This document shows positions 1 through 9,428 of a stretch of 64,000 nucleotides of DNA, piece by piece. The stretch's first letter is position 1, and the number at the start of each line of letters is the position of its first letter. The notes beneath the pieces are model-generated. The model searched no databases. It was given only the letters and a program-made list of their open reading frames with translations, and was not told the origin of the DNA. The DNA is taken from the NCBI RefSeq assembly GCF_028747985.1, contig NZ_CP118108.1, positions 2,113,501 through 2,177,500 on the forward strand, read 5' to 3'. This DNA is from Paenibacillus urinalis. Its GTDB lineage: Bacteria > Bacillota > Bacilli > Paenibacillales > Paenibacillaceae. Both the position numbers and the translations under genes were made by a program.

Positions 1-318
1 GGAAATATCGTACTGCGCGATCGCAAGCTGCTCTCACAAGACGGAATTCTTGTTGTCGTCGTTACGCTTAGCAAGCAGGATGGTAAGATCGTTTCCGGTC
101 CTGACATCATTTCCAGAGGATTCGTGTATGTTCGTGAATCCGAGGGCTTGTTGGATGAAGCGAATCGAATTGTAACAAGTACACTTCAGAAGCTTATGAG
201 TGAGAATGTCAATGAATGGGCATCACTCAAAACCAATGTCAAAGACGCGCTCGGACGTTTCTTGTATGAGCAAACGCGCCGTCGCCCTATGATCTTGCCA
301 ATCATTATGGAAGTATAG
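1..318 (+). CDS. rnjB: Ribonuclease J, C-terminal end (partial)
   Basis: The frame is open from base 1 and stops at 318, giving the last 105 residues of a ribonuclease J. RNase J proteins are metallo-beta-lactamase-fold endo/5'-exoribonucleases acting in mRNA decay and rRNA maturation. The visible part matches the C-terminal domain, including the stretch GPDIISRGFVYVRE and the end RRRPMILPIIMEV. Catalytic motifs lie outside the window. The next gene is tepA, as for B. subtilis rnjB (ymfA); the J2 rather than J1 assignment rests on that position only. Confidence 0.85.
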   Translation, partial: GNIVLRDRKLLSQDGILVVVVTLSKQDGKIVSGPDIISRGFVYVRESEGLLDEANRIVTSTLQKLMSENVNEWASLKTNVKDALGRFLYEQTRRRPMILPIIMEV

Positions 319-351
319 TAAACCAATAACTTCAAACGAAGGCACACAGTC

Positions 352-412
352 GCCTCTTCTAAGCTGACAGGTAATATTGGACGGTTCCCTGTTAGCAAGG
401 AAGAGGCTTTTT
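352..412 (+). terminator. Terminator after RNase J
   Basis: The arms GCCTCTTC (352-359) and GAAGAGGC (400-407) flank a second pairing, GCTGACAGG with CCTGTTAGC, and are followed by TTTTT. This is a long intrinsic terminator ending the RNase J transcript before tepA. Confidence 0.85.
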
Positions 413-499
413 CGTGTCTTTTCATGTGTATAAGATTCATTGTGGAATTGTCATACTAACCCAGATATTGAAGACAAAACTTTCAAAGGAAGTGTTGAT

Positions 500-1276
500 G
501 TGACAAATCCGTTAATCGGCAAAGATAAAGACGAAGACGCAAAGAACGAAACGCCTATGTTGCCACCAGAGCAGCAGTCCAAGCCTAATCCTGTTGTAAA
601 TACGATTCAAGAGCTGGGACAGACTACAGTTCCTTCCGGGGAATCTAATATCTTCTGCATGACAATTATCGGTCAAATCGAAGGGCATCTTATCTTGCCT
701 CCCCAAAATAAAACAACAAAATATGAGCATCTCATTCCACAGCTGGTTGCGGCAGAGCAAAATCCACGAATTGAAGGCATTCTAATTATATTGAATACGG
801 TCGGCGGTGATGTGGAAGCAGGACTTGCAATCGCAGAAATGATTGCTTCCATGTCCAAGCCAACGGTTACTGTTGTTATCGGCGGTGGCCATAGTATCGG
901 GGTGCCTATAGCTGTCAGCAGTACCTATTCCATTATTGCGGAGAGCGCCACAATGACCATTCACCCGGTGCGCATGAACGGTTTGTTTATTGGAGTGCCA
1001 CAAACCTTCGAGTACATTGAGAAGATGCAGGAGCGGGTTGTGCGATTTGTCACTTCTCACTCCCGTATTTCAGAGGAGCATTTCAAAGAACTGATGTTTA
1101 AACAAGGGGAATTAAACAGGGATATCGGTACAGCGGTAGGAGGAAATGATGCGGTTCAATATGGTCTGATGGATGCAGTAGGTGGAATAGGTGAGGCCAT
1201 TGCTGAGCTGAATAAGCTGATCCTGTCGAGAAAGGATATGAGGGCTGCCGCTTCTCCTGGAGGGATGACACAATGA
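500..1276 (+). CDS. tepA: ClpP-family serine protease TepA
   Basis: This 258-residue ClpP/crotonase-fold protease corresponds to B. subtilis TepA (YmfB), reported to aid protein translocation or act on spore proteins. The core has the oxyanion stretch [13 protein letters not shown] with the probable catalytic serine, then [11 protein letters not shown] with the catalytic-position histidine. The frame is open from TTG 440, but GTG 500 is preceded by AAAGGAAG (485-492) at proper spacing and gives a family-typical length, so I chose it. The first 45 or so residues are polar and low in complexity. The stop overlaps ylzJ by four bases (ATGA), implying translational coupling. Confidence 0.88.
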   Translation: MTNPLIGKDKDEDAKNETPMLPPEQQSKPNPVVNTIQELGQTTVPSGESNIFCMTIIGQIEGHLILPPQNKTTKYEHLIPQLVAAEQNPRIEGILIILNTVGGDVEAGLAIAEMIASMSKPTVTVVIGGGHSIGVPIAVSSTYSIIAESATMTIHPVRMNGLFIGVPQTFEYIEKMQERVVRFVTSHSRISEEHFKELMFKQGELNRDIGTAVGGNDAVQYGLMDAVGGIGEAIAELNKLILSRKDMRAAASPGGMTQ

Positions 1277-1497
1277 CCCTTTATACGATCATGTCTGGTG
1301 AGCAGATTTTTGAAGGAATGTGGAAAGAACAGCCTCCATTATTAGAAATGCAGATCGAAGGCCGATTGTTGCAGATCATGCCTGTTAACGAAAGGTCGGG
1401 GATCATCGTAAGGCTGATCAATGGCAGCTTGTATGATTATCTGGATTCCGCTTATGCGCCAGGGCGTGAAATTTCGCTTAACTCTGCTCAAAGTTAA
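1273..1497 (+). CDS. ylzJ: YlzJ-like small protein
   Basis: This 74-residue protein starts at an ATG overlapping the tepA stop and is preceded by GGAGGG. It resembles the YlzJ family, found between tepA and spoIIIE in Bacillales. There are no membrane segments and no known catalytic motif, and the function is unknown. The call rests on size, position and sequence character. Confidence 0.75.
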   Translation: MTLYTIMSGEQIFEGMWKEQPPLLEMQIEGRLLQIMPVNERSGIIVRLINGSLYDYLDSAYAPGREISLNSAQS

Positions 1498-1556
1498 ACA
1501 TACGTCCTAGTGGTCGAGATTCGACGAAAAAGAACATATGTGCGGATGTAGACTTA

Positions 1557-1565
1557 TGGTATAAT
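1557..1565 (+). promoter_or_regulatory. Extended -10 promoter of spoIIIE
   Basis: The sequence TGGTATAAT is a full extended -10 element 21 bases upstream of the spoIIIE start. No good -35 hexamer lies 17 bases upstream. A small palindrome, GTCGA-gat-TCGAC, sits at 1513-1525. Confidence 0.5.
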
Positions 1566-1586
1566 ATTCTTCTGGAGGTGACCTTT

Positions 1587-4235
1587 TTGGCCAGAAGAAA
1601 GAAAAAGAAAAAGAGAGCAGCCCTTGGCGGGGTTCTTAAATATGAGATTTATGGGATCATATTGATTACCCTGTCGGTTATCGCTCTATCGGGTGAAGCC
1701 ACTGTAGGACGATCCTTGTCCAAAATGTTTGGACTTCTGCTCGGCAAGTTTTACTTCATCATCCCCTTAATTGGTATCTATTACGGATTAATGGTGATGA
1801 TTCATCGTAAATGGCCATCAGGGTGGAATCATCGTAAAAGTGGAGTTCTATTGTTAGTTCTTGCATTGACGTTAATGAGCACAATATCGGCCATGGAGCA
1901 GAAGCTGAGTCCTATAGGTGAATTGAATCCTGGCGGTGTGATGTCTCAAATACATATCGATTTGCAGACAGAGCTGTTAAGGCCTGCTGAAGCGAGCAAT
2001 ACTTCGATGCTTGGTAAAGACATCAGCGGCGGATACACAGGTGCAGTGGAATATGCAGCACTGCTATGGCTGTTCGGAAGCATGGGTGCGAATCTCATGA
2101 TGATTGTCATGTTCATCATCAGCTTCATGCTGATAACGAACCTATCCTATGTCGATCTGATTCGTATATTCAGAACGCGGGTTCTCCGTGCAGGGAAATC
2201 ACTGATTCAGAGCTGGAGCTCGTCCAAGAAGACAGCGGTACGTCACAAAACGAAGCAAACGAAACAGAAGACGAGGGCTGTTCCAGCTCATGAGGAAGTG
2301 GAGGATGAAGAGGAGGAGTTCATATCTCCTTCCCGAAAAAAGGTTCCTTTGTTATTCCAATTGTTTGGACAAGGAACCGGCACGAAGAACAATGCCAATG
2401 CTCCCTTGTCAGCTCATGATGATGAGGAGGAGCTTGATGGAGAAGGGGCAATTATATACGGTGAATCTACAGCTCCTGCCAGCCGCTCTCAGCAAGTGTG
2501 GCATGAGGATGCGTCGGACAATGATCAAGATCTGACTCCTCAGTTAGATCGAACAAGCCCTCAATCGCCTATCATTCGAGATTTCTTCGAAAATGTGCGC
2601 AGTGAAGGTTCTGTATTAGAGGAGGACCTGGATGATGCTTATGAGGCGAAGGACTCTGGGCATGGAGAGATCCCATTTAGTGAGGAATTGATGACGGATG
2701 CAGCTGAAGGCCATGCGGAATCGATAAGTGATAGTGGGAATGAACACTTGAATTCTATTCCGTCAGCAGCAGGAGAAGCGGGCGCACAGAAACCTCCTGC
2801 TAAGCCGCCGAAGCCATACAAGCTGCCCCCTTTTCGACTGCTTGCTAAACCAAATGGCAGCGGTAAGGGCGGAGATCAGAACGATTACAAGCAGACAGCG
2901 AGGAAGCTGGAAGCGACGCTGGAGAGCTTTGGTGTCAGAGCCAAAGTGCTTGAGGTTGTTCGAGGTCCGGCTGTGACAAGATATGAGATTCAGCCGGATA
3001 TCGGTGTTAAAGTCAGCCGGATCGTCAGCTTGACAGATGATATCGCGCTCGCACTCGCAGCCAAGGACATTCGGATGGAGGCACCGATCCCGGGTAAATC
3101 GGCAATAGGTATTGAAGTGCCTAACAGTGAAGTATCTGTAGTCACGATGCGGGAAGTCATGGAGACGTCTACTTTCCAGGATGCTGAATCGAAATTGTCG
3201 ATTGCTTTTGGCAGAGACATCTCAGGACAGACGATTGTTGGAAACCTGGCCCGAATGCCCCACTTGCTTGTCGCTGGTGCAACCGGTTCAGGTAAATCGG
3301 TATGTATTAACGGAATCATTACGAGTATTTTGTATAAGGCCAAGCCTACGGAAGTGAAGTTTCTCATGGTCGATCCGAAGATGGTGGAGCTAAATGTGTA
3401 CAATGGCATTCCCCATTTGCTTGCACCTGTCGTCACCGATCCTAAACGCGCTTCTCTCGCACTGAAGAAGATTGTTGTCGAGATGGAGAAACGTTATGAA
3501 CTCTTCTCAAAGTCGGGTACACGTAATGTCGAAGGGTATAACAATCTGATGAAGGACAACCCTGATGCTGTGCTGCCTTACATCGTCGTGATTGTCGATG
3601 AGCTTGCAGATCTCATGATGGTTGCCGCTAATGATGTAGAGGATGCCATTGCACGACTTGCACAGATGGCTCGTGCAGCAGGTATACACCTGATTATAGC
3701 TACGCAAAGGCCATCTGTTGATGTCATCACGGGTGTGATCAAGGCCAATATTCCTTCGCGCATCGCTTTCGGTGTATCCTCTCAAGTCGACTCAAGAACC
3801 ATTCTTGATATGGGCGGAGCCGAGAAGCTGCTTGGACGAGGAGATATGCTGTTTATGCCTATGGGCTCTTCTAAGCCGGTTCGAGTTCAGGGTGCATTTA
3901 TGAGCGATCATGAGGTGGAGAACATCGTAAGCTATGTCAGCAATCAGGCTGACGCAGAATACGACGAATCGCTTGTACCAGAGATCGATGATTCGGTTCA
4001 ACAGGCAGATGAAGTACAGGATGAATTATATGAGCAGGCTGTCCAAATCATTCTAGAAGCTAAGCAAGCATCGGTTTCCTTACTGCAGCGTCGAATGAGG
4101 GTAGGCTACACGCGTGCTGCCAGACTAATCGACTCGATGGAGGCCAGAGGGATTATCGGACCTTACGAAGGCAGCAAGCCGAGGGAAGTCCTTGTATCGC
4201 TAGAGCAATACCAAGCTAACAAAATCAGCTCATAA
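1587..4235 (+). CDS. spoIIIE: DNA translocase FtsK/SpoIIIE
   Basis: This 882-residue membrane-anchored ATPase pumps chromosomal DNA through division or sporulation septa. In order it has a basic N terminus (ARRKKKKKR), about four membrane segments up to residue 200, a long acidic low-complexity linker to about residue 420, then the motor. Walker A is GATGSGKS near residue 563 and Walker B is [10 protein letters not shown]. The C-terminal gamma winged helix that reads orienting DNA sequences contains [22 protein letters not shown] 1578 is in frame, but TTG 1587 follows GGAGGTGA by five bases and gives the family-typical MARRK start. The linker makes it longer than the B. subtilis protein. Confidence 0.96.
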   Translation: MARRKKKKKRAALGGVLKYEIYGIILITLSVIALSGEATVGRSLSKMFGLLLGKFYFIIPLIGIYYGLMVMIHRKWPSGWNHRKSGVLLLVLALTLMSTISAMEQKLSPIGELNPGGVMSQIHIDLQTELLRPAEASNTSMLGKDISGGYTGAVEYAALLWLFGSMGANLMMIVMFIISFMLITNLSYVDLIRIFRTRVLRAGKSLIQSWSSSKKTAVRHKTKQTKQKTRAVPAHEEVEDEEEEFISPSRKKVPLLFQLFGQGTGTKNNANAPLSAHDDEEELDGEGAIIYGESTAPASRSQQVWHEDASDNDQDLTPQLDRTSPQSPIIRDFFENVRSEGSVLEEDLDDAYEAKDSGHGEIPFSEELMTDAAEGHAESISDSGNEHLNSIPSAAGEAGAQKPPAKPPKPYKLPPFRLLAKPNGSGKGGDQNDYKQTARKLEATLESFGVRAKVLEVVRGPAVTRYEIQPDIGVKVSRIVSLTDDIALALAAKDIRMEAPIPGKSAIGIEVPNSEVSVVTMREVMETSTFQDAESKLSIAFGRDISGQTIVGNLARMPHLLVAGATGSGKSVCINGIITSILYKAKPTEVKFLMVDPKMVELNVYNGIPHLLAPVVTDPKRASLALKKIVVEMEKRYELFSKSGTRNVEGYNNLMKDNPDAVLPYIVVIVDELADLMMVAANDVEDAIARLAQMARAAGIHLIIATQRPSVDVITGVIKANIPSRIAFGVSSQVDSRTILDMGGAEKLLGRGDMLFMPMGSSKPVRVQGAFMSDHEVENIVSYVSNQADAEYDESLVPEIDDSVQQADEVQDELYEQAVQIILEAKQASVSLLQRRMRVGYTRAARLIDSMEARGIIGPYEGSKPREVLVSLEQYQANKISS

Positions 4236-4279
4236 ATGAATCAGATGATGCCTACTCAGCAATGTTTGGATTAGTGCAG

Positions 4280-4318
4280 GACCTCTTACTCTTTAACTAG
4301 GGTTAAGAGGTCTTTTGT
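4280..4318 (+). terminator. Terminator after spoIIIE
   Basis: GACCTCTTA (4280-4288) pairs with TAAGAGGTC (4304-4312), followed by TTTT. Confidence 0.85.
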
Positions 4319-4385
4319 TATATAGAACGAAAATGAGGAGATTACGATTACCAGCCTTTTACAAGTTCTCGATATCTATGGTTAG

Positions 4386-4416
4386 TGCATAGGAACAATA
4401 ACTGCTAAACATAATA
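4386..4416 (+). promoter_or_regulatory. Candidate SigG promoter of sleB
   Basis: TGCATA (4386-4391), an 18-base spacer and CATAATA (4410-4416) fit the forespore sigma-G pattern TGMATA-N17/18-CATNNTA. B. subtilis sleB is sigma-G dependent, so the site fits the downstream gene. The implied leader is about 85 bases. Confidence 0.6.
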
Positions 4417-4430
4417 ATTGTAGCCATCGA

Positions 4431-4470
4431 ATCAATTTCATAAATCATGAAAAGGTAAAATGAAATTGAT
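4431..4470 (+). repeat. Inverted repeat in the sleB leader
   Basis: ATCAATTTCA (4431-4440) is perfectly repeated in inverse as TGAAATTGAT (4461-4470) around a 20-base loop. It lies between the candidate sigma-G promoter and the sleB ribosome site. No T-run follows directly, so it is not an obvious terminator. Confidence 0.6.
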
Positions 4471-4507
4471 TTCTCAAGAGAACATTAAAGAAAGGTAGAT
4501 CCTACTC

Positions 4508-5365
4508 ATGCGAAAAATCAATCTATGGATTCTTGCCGGCATCATCTTGATCTCAGCGACTTCATATCGTGTTCTGCTAAAGACAGATCATTATGAAGTG
4601 TCGCAAGCTGAATCCAGTATCGAGCAACAACCGCAGGAAGCCGAGGCTATTCCTACGTTTAGTCAGAATGAAGTCAGATATGGCTCGTCCGGAAAGGATG
4701 TATATGAACTTCAGGGCCGCCTCAAATATTTAGGTTATTACTATGGTAAAGTAGACAGCGATTTCGGTGCAAAAACGTTGGGCTCGGTGAAATGGTTCCA
4801 ATCCGAATTCGGAATGAAGGCGGATGGAATCGTTGGAGCCAGTACGAAGCTGAAGCTGTATAACGCAACGAAGGATTGGCGTCCAACTGAACCAGGCCCA
4901 GGGTTAGCATACTCTGGGGGTGGAGGTCAAGGCGGAGGAAAAAACACAGGTCAAGGAAATAAAACAGGTGACAATGATGACAGCATGGGCAGCAACAACT
5001 CACTCGGCTTAACCGAGAATGAGATCAAGCTGATGGCGAATGCCGTATACGGAGAGGCTCGCGGTGAGCCTTTTGAAGGACAAGTCGCGGTGGCTGCGGT
5101 TATATTGAACCGGGTGAAGGCTCCTCAATTTCCAGATACACCATCAGGCGTCATCTTCGAGCCGAGAGCTTTTACTGCTGTTGCTGACGGACAAATTTGG
5201 CTTGAACCAAATGAACAAGCTAGAAAAGCAGTATTACAAGCCATTGACGGCTGGGATCCAACTGGAGGCTGCTTATATTACTTCAATCCTAGAACAGCGA
5301 CCTCACCTTGGATATGGACACGTGAGCAAGTGAAAACAATTGGTCAGCATATATTCTGTTTGTAA
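4508..5365 (+). CDS. sleB: Spore cortex-lytic enzyme SleB
   Basis: This 285-residue lytic transglycosylase degrades the muramic-lactam-containing cortex during germination. Residues 5-20 form an N-terminal hydrophobic export segment. Residues about 58-112 are a peptidoglycan-binding repeat (GSSGKDVYELQGRLKYLGYY ... GIVGASTK). A Gly/Asn-rich linker follows, and residues about 175-285 are the SleB hydrolase domain with YGEARGE carrying the catalytic-position glutamate. ATG 4508 follows AAGAAAGG. No ypeB gene follows, whereas B. subtilis pairs sleB with ypeB; the partner may lie elsewhere. Confidence 0.93.
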   Translation: MRKINLWILAGIILISATSYRVLLKTDHYEVSQAESSIEQQPQEAEAIPTFSQNEVRYGSSGKDVYELQGRLKYLGYYYGKVDSDFGAKTLGSVKWFQSEFGMKADGIVGASTKLKLYNATKDWRPTEPGPGLAYSGGGGQGGGKNTGQGNKTGDNDDSMGSNNSLGLTENEIKLMANAVYGEARGEPFEGQVAVAAVILNRVKAPQFPDTPSGVIFEPRAFTAVADGQIWLEPNEQARKAVLQAIDGWDPTGGCLYYFNPRTATSPWIWTREQVKTIGQHIFCL

Positions 5366-5541
5366 GTTATAGAATGGGGATGACTGGGGCGAATAGCATA
5401 TAAGCCTACCTTCATGCCAACTAACTTACATGCTCACTCTGGCAATCGGCGGCACGTCCTCCGGTTGCTTCTGTGCTTTTAGATAGGTTAGAATGATGAG
5501 ATATAAGTAAATTATGACAAACGAAAAAGGGGTTTTGGAAC

Positions 5542-6822
5542 TTGACTAAAGCAGGATTTGAACGTGGCAGTAATCAGCATATTCGCATACACGTGCTGCC
5601 TACCAAGCGTTTTAAGACGTTTGCCATATCCCTCTACGTAGGGACACCTCTTAAAGAAAATACAGTTACCAGCACAGCGCTTATTCCCTTTGTGCTTCGC
5701 AGAGGCACCGAATCCTATCCGGAGACAATTCAGTTCCGTGAGCAGCTTGAGGAGCTGTATGGGGCAGGTTTTGGTTTTGATGTATATAAACGAGGGGATC
5801 ATCAAATTATCCAATTCCGAATGGATACCATTAATGACTCCTTTGTGCAGAGCAGCGAAAGCTTGCTGGATCGTTCGTTCTCCTTCTTGGGTGAGGTTGT
5901 GACAAGTCCAGCCAAAGAAAATGGAAAGTTTCGCTCTTCTTATGTTCAAGCCGAACGAGAAACGGTCCGCAAGCGACTCGAATCCATCGTGAATGACAAG
6001 ATGAGATATGCAGCTGAACGCTGTATTGAAGAGATGTGCAAGAATGAACCTTACCGGCTGCATCCACTGGGTGAACGCTCAGAGCTGGATCAGATTAATG
6101 CGGCTACGCTATATTCTTCATACGAAGAATGGATTAATAATGCTGGAATGGACTTGTACGTTGTCGGGGATACCACGCTCGAAGAGGTAGAGGGCCTTGT
6201 TCAGAAATACTTCCATTTGAATCGGGATCATTCATTGGAGTACAAGACGGAAGCAGGTCATCATGATCGCCGTGATGTTCAGACCGTGGTGGAAAAATTG
6301 AATGTAAGCCAGGGCAAGCTGAATATGGGCCTGCGAACCTCGATCACATATGGGGATGACCAATACGCTTCAGCATTAACTTATAACGGAATATTGGGTG
6401 GTTATCCACATTCCAAGCTCTTCGTAAATGTTCGTGAGAAGCACAGCTTGGCGTATTATGCATCCTCTAGATATGACGGTCACAAGGGGATTGCAACTAT
6501 TCAGTCAGGGATTGAAATTCCGAATTATGAAAAAGCAGTCGAGATCATTCATCAGCAGCTTGCTGATCTGAAGGCAGGCGTCATCAGTGATCTGGAGCTG
6601 AATCAGACCAAGGCAATGATTCGTAATTTGCTGAAGGAGATTCAGGATTCTGCGTTTGAGATGATCTCGTATGATTTCAATCGGGTGTTATCCGGTAAGG
6701 AGCGTACGACGCAGGAGCTGCTGGAACAGATCGAAGCGTTATCCAAATCAGATATCCAGAAGGCAGCGGATACGTTTGAGCTGGATACGATTTATTTCTT
6801 GAGAGATCAAAAGGGGGAATGA
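5542..6822 (+). CDS. ymfF: M16-family peptidase-like YmfF, probably inactive
   Basis: This 426-residue M16 (insulinase-fold) protein is the first of a three-gene set, ymfF-ymfH-ymfI, linked to the 5-aminopentanol modification of elongation factor P. The metal-binding HxxEH motif is absent: the aligned region reads RRGTESYPETIQFREQLEEL. It is therefore probably a non-catalytic partner of YmfH, as in other two-subunit M16 systems. The start is TTG 5542 after an AAAAGGGG-type ribosome site. The gene ends 3 bases before ymfH. Confidence 0.88.
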   Translation: MTKAGFERGSNQHIRIHVLPTKRFKTFAISLYVGTPLKENTVTSTALIPFVLRRGTESYPETIQFREQLEELYGAGFGFDVYKRGDHQIIQFRMDTINDSFVQSSESLLDRSFSFLGEVVTSPAKENGKFRSSYVQAERETVRKRLESIVNDKMRYAAERCIEEMCKNEPYRLHPLGERSELDQINAATLYSSYEEWINNAGMDLYVVGDTTLEEVEGLVQKYFHLNRDHSLEYKTEAGHHDRRDVQTVVEKLNVSQGKLNMGLRTSITYGDDQYASALTYNGILGGYPHSKLFVNVREKHSLAYYASSRYDGHKGIATIQSGIEIPNYEKAVEIIHQQLADLKAGVISDLELNQTKAMIRNLLKEIQDSAFEMISYDFNRVLSGKERTTQELLEQIEALSKSDIQKAADTFELDTIYFLRDQKGE

Positions 6823-6825
6823 CCG

Positions 6826-8106
6826 TTGGAGAGCATACGGTATGAACACCTGCAGGAAACTTTGTATTATGAAGTGATGGACAACGGACTCTCCGTATAT
6901 GTACTGCCGAAGCCGGGCTTCGAGAAGACCTATGCTACGTTTGCGACAAAGTTTGGGTCCGTAGATAATCACTTTAAAGTAGAGGGTAAACAGGAGCAGC
7001 GCGTTCCAGATGGGATTGCCCATTTTTTGGAGCATAAAATGTTTGAAGAGCCGGAAGGCGATATTTTTGCTACTTTTGCTTCGAATGGAGCTTCCGCCAA
7101 TGCCTTTACGAGCTTTGATCAAACCGTATACCTGTTCTCGGCTACGGAGAATGTCACTAAAAATATCGAAACGTTGATTAATTTTGTGCAAAATCCGTAC
7201 TTCACAGATCAGAATGTAAACAAGGAAAAAGGGATTATTGGTCAGGAAATTAACATGTATCAGGATAATCCAGACTGGCGAGTTTATTTTGGATTAATTG
7301 AGGCTATGTTCCAGAAGCACCCGGTTCGGATCGACATTGCGGGAACGGTTGAATCCATCAGCACCATTACTAAGGAAACGTTGTACGATTGCTACAATGC
7401 ATTTTATCATCCGAGCAACATGCTGTTATTTGTGGTAGGCGGTGTGGATGCAGGTGAAGTGATGGACCTTGTGAGAAATAATCAAGCAGGCAAAAATTAT
7501 GACAAGCAAGGAAGAATTGAGCGCCTGTTTGAACAAGAACCAACTGAAGTGGGAGAGAAGCGGCGTGAAGCAAGACTGGCGGTTTCACTTCCTAAGTGTT
7601 TATTCGGCTTCAAGGAGGATACAAAGGGGCTGCAAGGAGAAGAGCTTCTGCGTGAAGATCTAACAACGAGATTGATGATGGATTTGTTGTTTGGCTCAAG
7701 TACAGAGCTGTATCAGAAGCTGTACGATGAAGATTTAATATCTGACGGCTTTGGTCATGAGTATAACAGCTCACCGCAGTATCGATTCTCTGCCATCGGC
7801 GGTGACACCAAGGATCCGGATCTGCTGCTCTCCCGAGTGCGTGCGGAAGTCGAGGAGATCCAGAAGAGCGGCTTTGATGCAGCTCATTTTGAACGCACAC
7901 GCAAAAAGAAAATGGGCGGTTACCTTCGAATGCTGAATTCACCCGAGAGTATTGCACATGAATTTACCCGTTATCAGTTTAGAGGCGGAGACTTATTCAA
8001 CGTGCTGCCGATATATGAGTCGATTACACTGGAGGATGTCAACAGACGTCTTAAAGAGCATGTGAATTGGGAACAGTTAGCCGTATCATTGGTGGTGAGT
8101 CCTTAA
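6826..8106 (+). CDS. ymfH: M16-family zinc peptidase YmfH
   Basis: This 426-residue M16 peptidase has the zinc motif HFLEH (GIAHFLEHKMFEEP near residues 65-78), with a downstream acidic ligand in a typical position (EKGIIGQEI). It presumably forms a heterodimer with YmfF. The natural substrate is not known to me; the locus is associated with EF-P modification. The start is TTG 6826 after AAGGGGG. It overlaps ymfI by one base (TAATG). Confidence 0.9.
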   Translation: MESIRYEHLQETLYYEVMDNGLSVYVLPKPGFEKTYATFATKFGSVDNHFKVEGKQEQRVPDGIAHFLEHKMFEEPEGDIFATFASNGASANAFTSFDQTVYLFSATENVTKNIETLINFVQNPYFTDQNVNKEKGIIGQEINMYQDNPDWRVYFGLIEAMFQKHPVRIDIAGTVESISTITKETLYDCYNAFYHPSNMLLFVVGGVDAGEVMDLVRNNQAGKNYDKQGRIERLFEQEPTEVGEKRREARLAVSLPKCLFGFKEDTKGLQGEELLREDLTTRLMMDLLFGSSTELYQKLYDEDLISDGFGHEYNSSPQYRFSAIGGDTKDPDLLLSRVRAEVEEIQKSGFDAAHFERTRKKKMGGYLRMLNSPESIAHEFTRYQFRGGDLFNVLPIYESITLEDVNRRLKEHVNWEQLAVSLVVSP

Positions 8107-8876
8107 TGGAGAGAGAAGCCGGATCCTTCATGAAGCCTATTCTGGAGACTACGGTTCTGGTTACAGGAGCAAGCAGGGGAATTGGAGCATCCATAGCAGA
8201 ACGATTTGCAAGCATTGGTATGAACGTGGTCATTCACTACATGAACTCACACGAGGCCGCGAATGAAGTGGCGAGACGCTGCATGGATCACGGCGGCAGA
8301 ATCATGACTGTATCTGCTGATTTGCGGAGCAAGGAACAGATCGAAAGAATGTATGAGAAGCTTAAAGCACATAGCATGCTGCCCGATATTCTAGTGAACA
8401 ATGCGGGAGTGAGTCATTATGGCTTGCTGAGCGATGTGTCTGAAGAAGAATGGGACGCGGTTATGGCGCTGAATTTAAAGGGTGTGTTTTTGTGTACCCA
8501 AATGTTTATGCCGCACATGATATCGCAGCGTTATGGACGCATTATCAATGTTTCTTCGATATGGGGAATCTCGGGTGCCTCCTGTGAGGTGCTCTATTCA
8601 ACAACCAAGGGCGGCATCAATGCCTTCACCAAAGCACTTGCCAAGGAGCTTGCTCCTTCAGGCGTTACCGTTAATGCTGTTGCCCCAGGTGCTGTGGAGA
8701 CTGAAATGATGCAGTCGTTTGATGCGGATGAGATCAAATCGATCGAAGAGGAGATTCCAGCAGGCAGACTGGCAAAACCGGATGAAATCTCTTCGCTGGT
8801 TTACTTCCTGGCACTGCCGGAGTCGGGCTACATTAATGGTCAGATCATATCGCCGAATGGCGGCTGGCTGACATAA
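8106..8876 (+). CDS. ymfI: SDR-family EF-P 5-aminopentanone reductase YmfI
   Basis: This 256-residue short-chain dehydrogenase/reductase has the NAD(P) motif TGASRGIG near residues 17-24, the structural NNAG stretch (VNNAGVSHYG), the catalytic serine in NVSSIWG, YSTTKGG as the Tyr-x-x-x-Lys pair, and a C-terminal NGQIISPNGGWL. In B. subtilis YmfI reduces 5-aminopentanone on EF-P lysine to 5-aminopentanol. I chose ATG 8106, coupled to the ymfH stop; ATG 8130 after GGAGAGAGAAG is an alternative. Confidence 0.88.
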   Translation: MEREAGSFMKPILETTVLVTGASRGIGASIAERFASIGMNVVIHYMNSHEAANEVARRCMDHGGRIMTVSADLRSKEQIERMYEKLKAHSMLPDILVNNAGVSHYGLLSDVSEEEWDAVMALNLKGVFLCTQMFMPHMISQRYGRIINVSSIWGISGASCEVLYSTTKGGINAFTKALAKELAPSGVTVNAVAPGAVETEMMQSFDADEIKSIEEEIPAGRLAKPDEISSLVYFLALPESGYINGQIISPNGGWLT

Positions 8877-8985
8877 CACGGTTGCACTGTTGTATAAACT
8901 AACCAGTATATAAGGAACTTCATCTGCTCATATTAACTACTGCCCACTTTTAAATCTCATGCTTTGTGCAAAGGAGGATTTAATA

Positions 8986-9240
8986 ATGTCAACAGTAGTG
9001 AGTAACTATGATGCATGGAAGAAGTTTCTAGGTGAGCGTGTCGTGCAAGCCGAAAAATTGGGGATGAGCCAGGATGTAATTAACAAATTGGCTTATGAGA
9101 TTGGTGATTTCCTTGATGAGAAAGTCGATCCTGCTAACCAATCCAACCGCGCATTAAAAGAACTGTGGGATGTGGGCGATGATGAAGAACGTCGCACCAT
9201 CGCAAAACTTATGGTCAAATTGGCCAAGAAAAATGCATAA
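8986..9240 (+). CDS. ymfJ: DUF3243 protein YmfJ
   Basis: This 84-residue acidic, helical protein of the DUF3243 family keeps the same position as B. subtilis ymfJ. ATG 8986 has a strong AAGGAGG site. It has no cysteines, signal peptide or membrane segment. Function is unknown. Confidence 0.85.
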   Translation: MSTVVSNYDAWKKFLGERVVQAEKLGMSQDVINKLAYEIGDFLDEKVDPANQSNRALKELWDVGDDEERRTIAKLMVKLAKKNA

Positions 9241-9254
9241 CTCATGCATAGGAG

Positions 9255-9276
9255 AGCTCCCGTAAGGGGGCTTTTC
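9255..9276 (+). terminator. Short terminator after ymfJ
   Basis: AGCTCCC (9255-9261), loop GTAA and GGGGGCT (9266-9272, one G-T pair) are followed by TTTT. Confidence 0.7.
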
Positions 9277-9361
9277 TCTAATTGTTACATTCGTGTTCTT
9301 GTAATTCATTTTTATTTTATATATCATAAGTAAGACCCGTGTTTGATGGATGTCAGATGCA

Positions 9362-9382
9362 ACATTTTTCTTATAAAAATGT
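9362..9382 (+). repeat. Inverted repeat upstream of ymfK
   Basis: ACATTTTT and AAAAATGT form perfect 8-base arms around CTTAT, 46 bases before the ymfK start. It may be an operator or RNA hairpin; no regulator is assigned. Confidence 0.45.
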
Positions 9383-9428
9383 GCTGATTATGTCGAATGA
9401 TGAGGAATAAGGCTTCAGAGGTGTTTAA

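Noticed and set aside
5512..6063. 183-codon minus-strand frame opposite ymfF
   Set aside because: It is a shadow of the conserved M16 gene, with no ribosome site or recognisable domain; the same holds for the other long antisense frames (for example 3507-3785, 17094-17633, 26114-26794).
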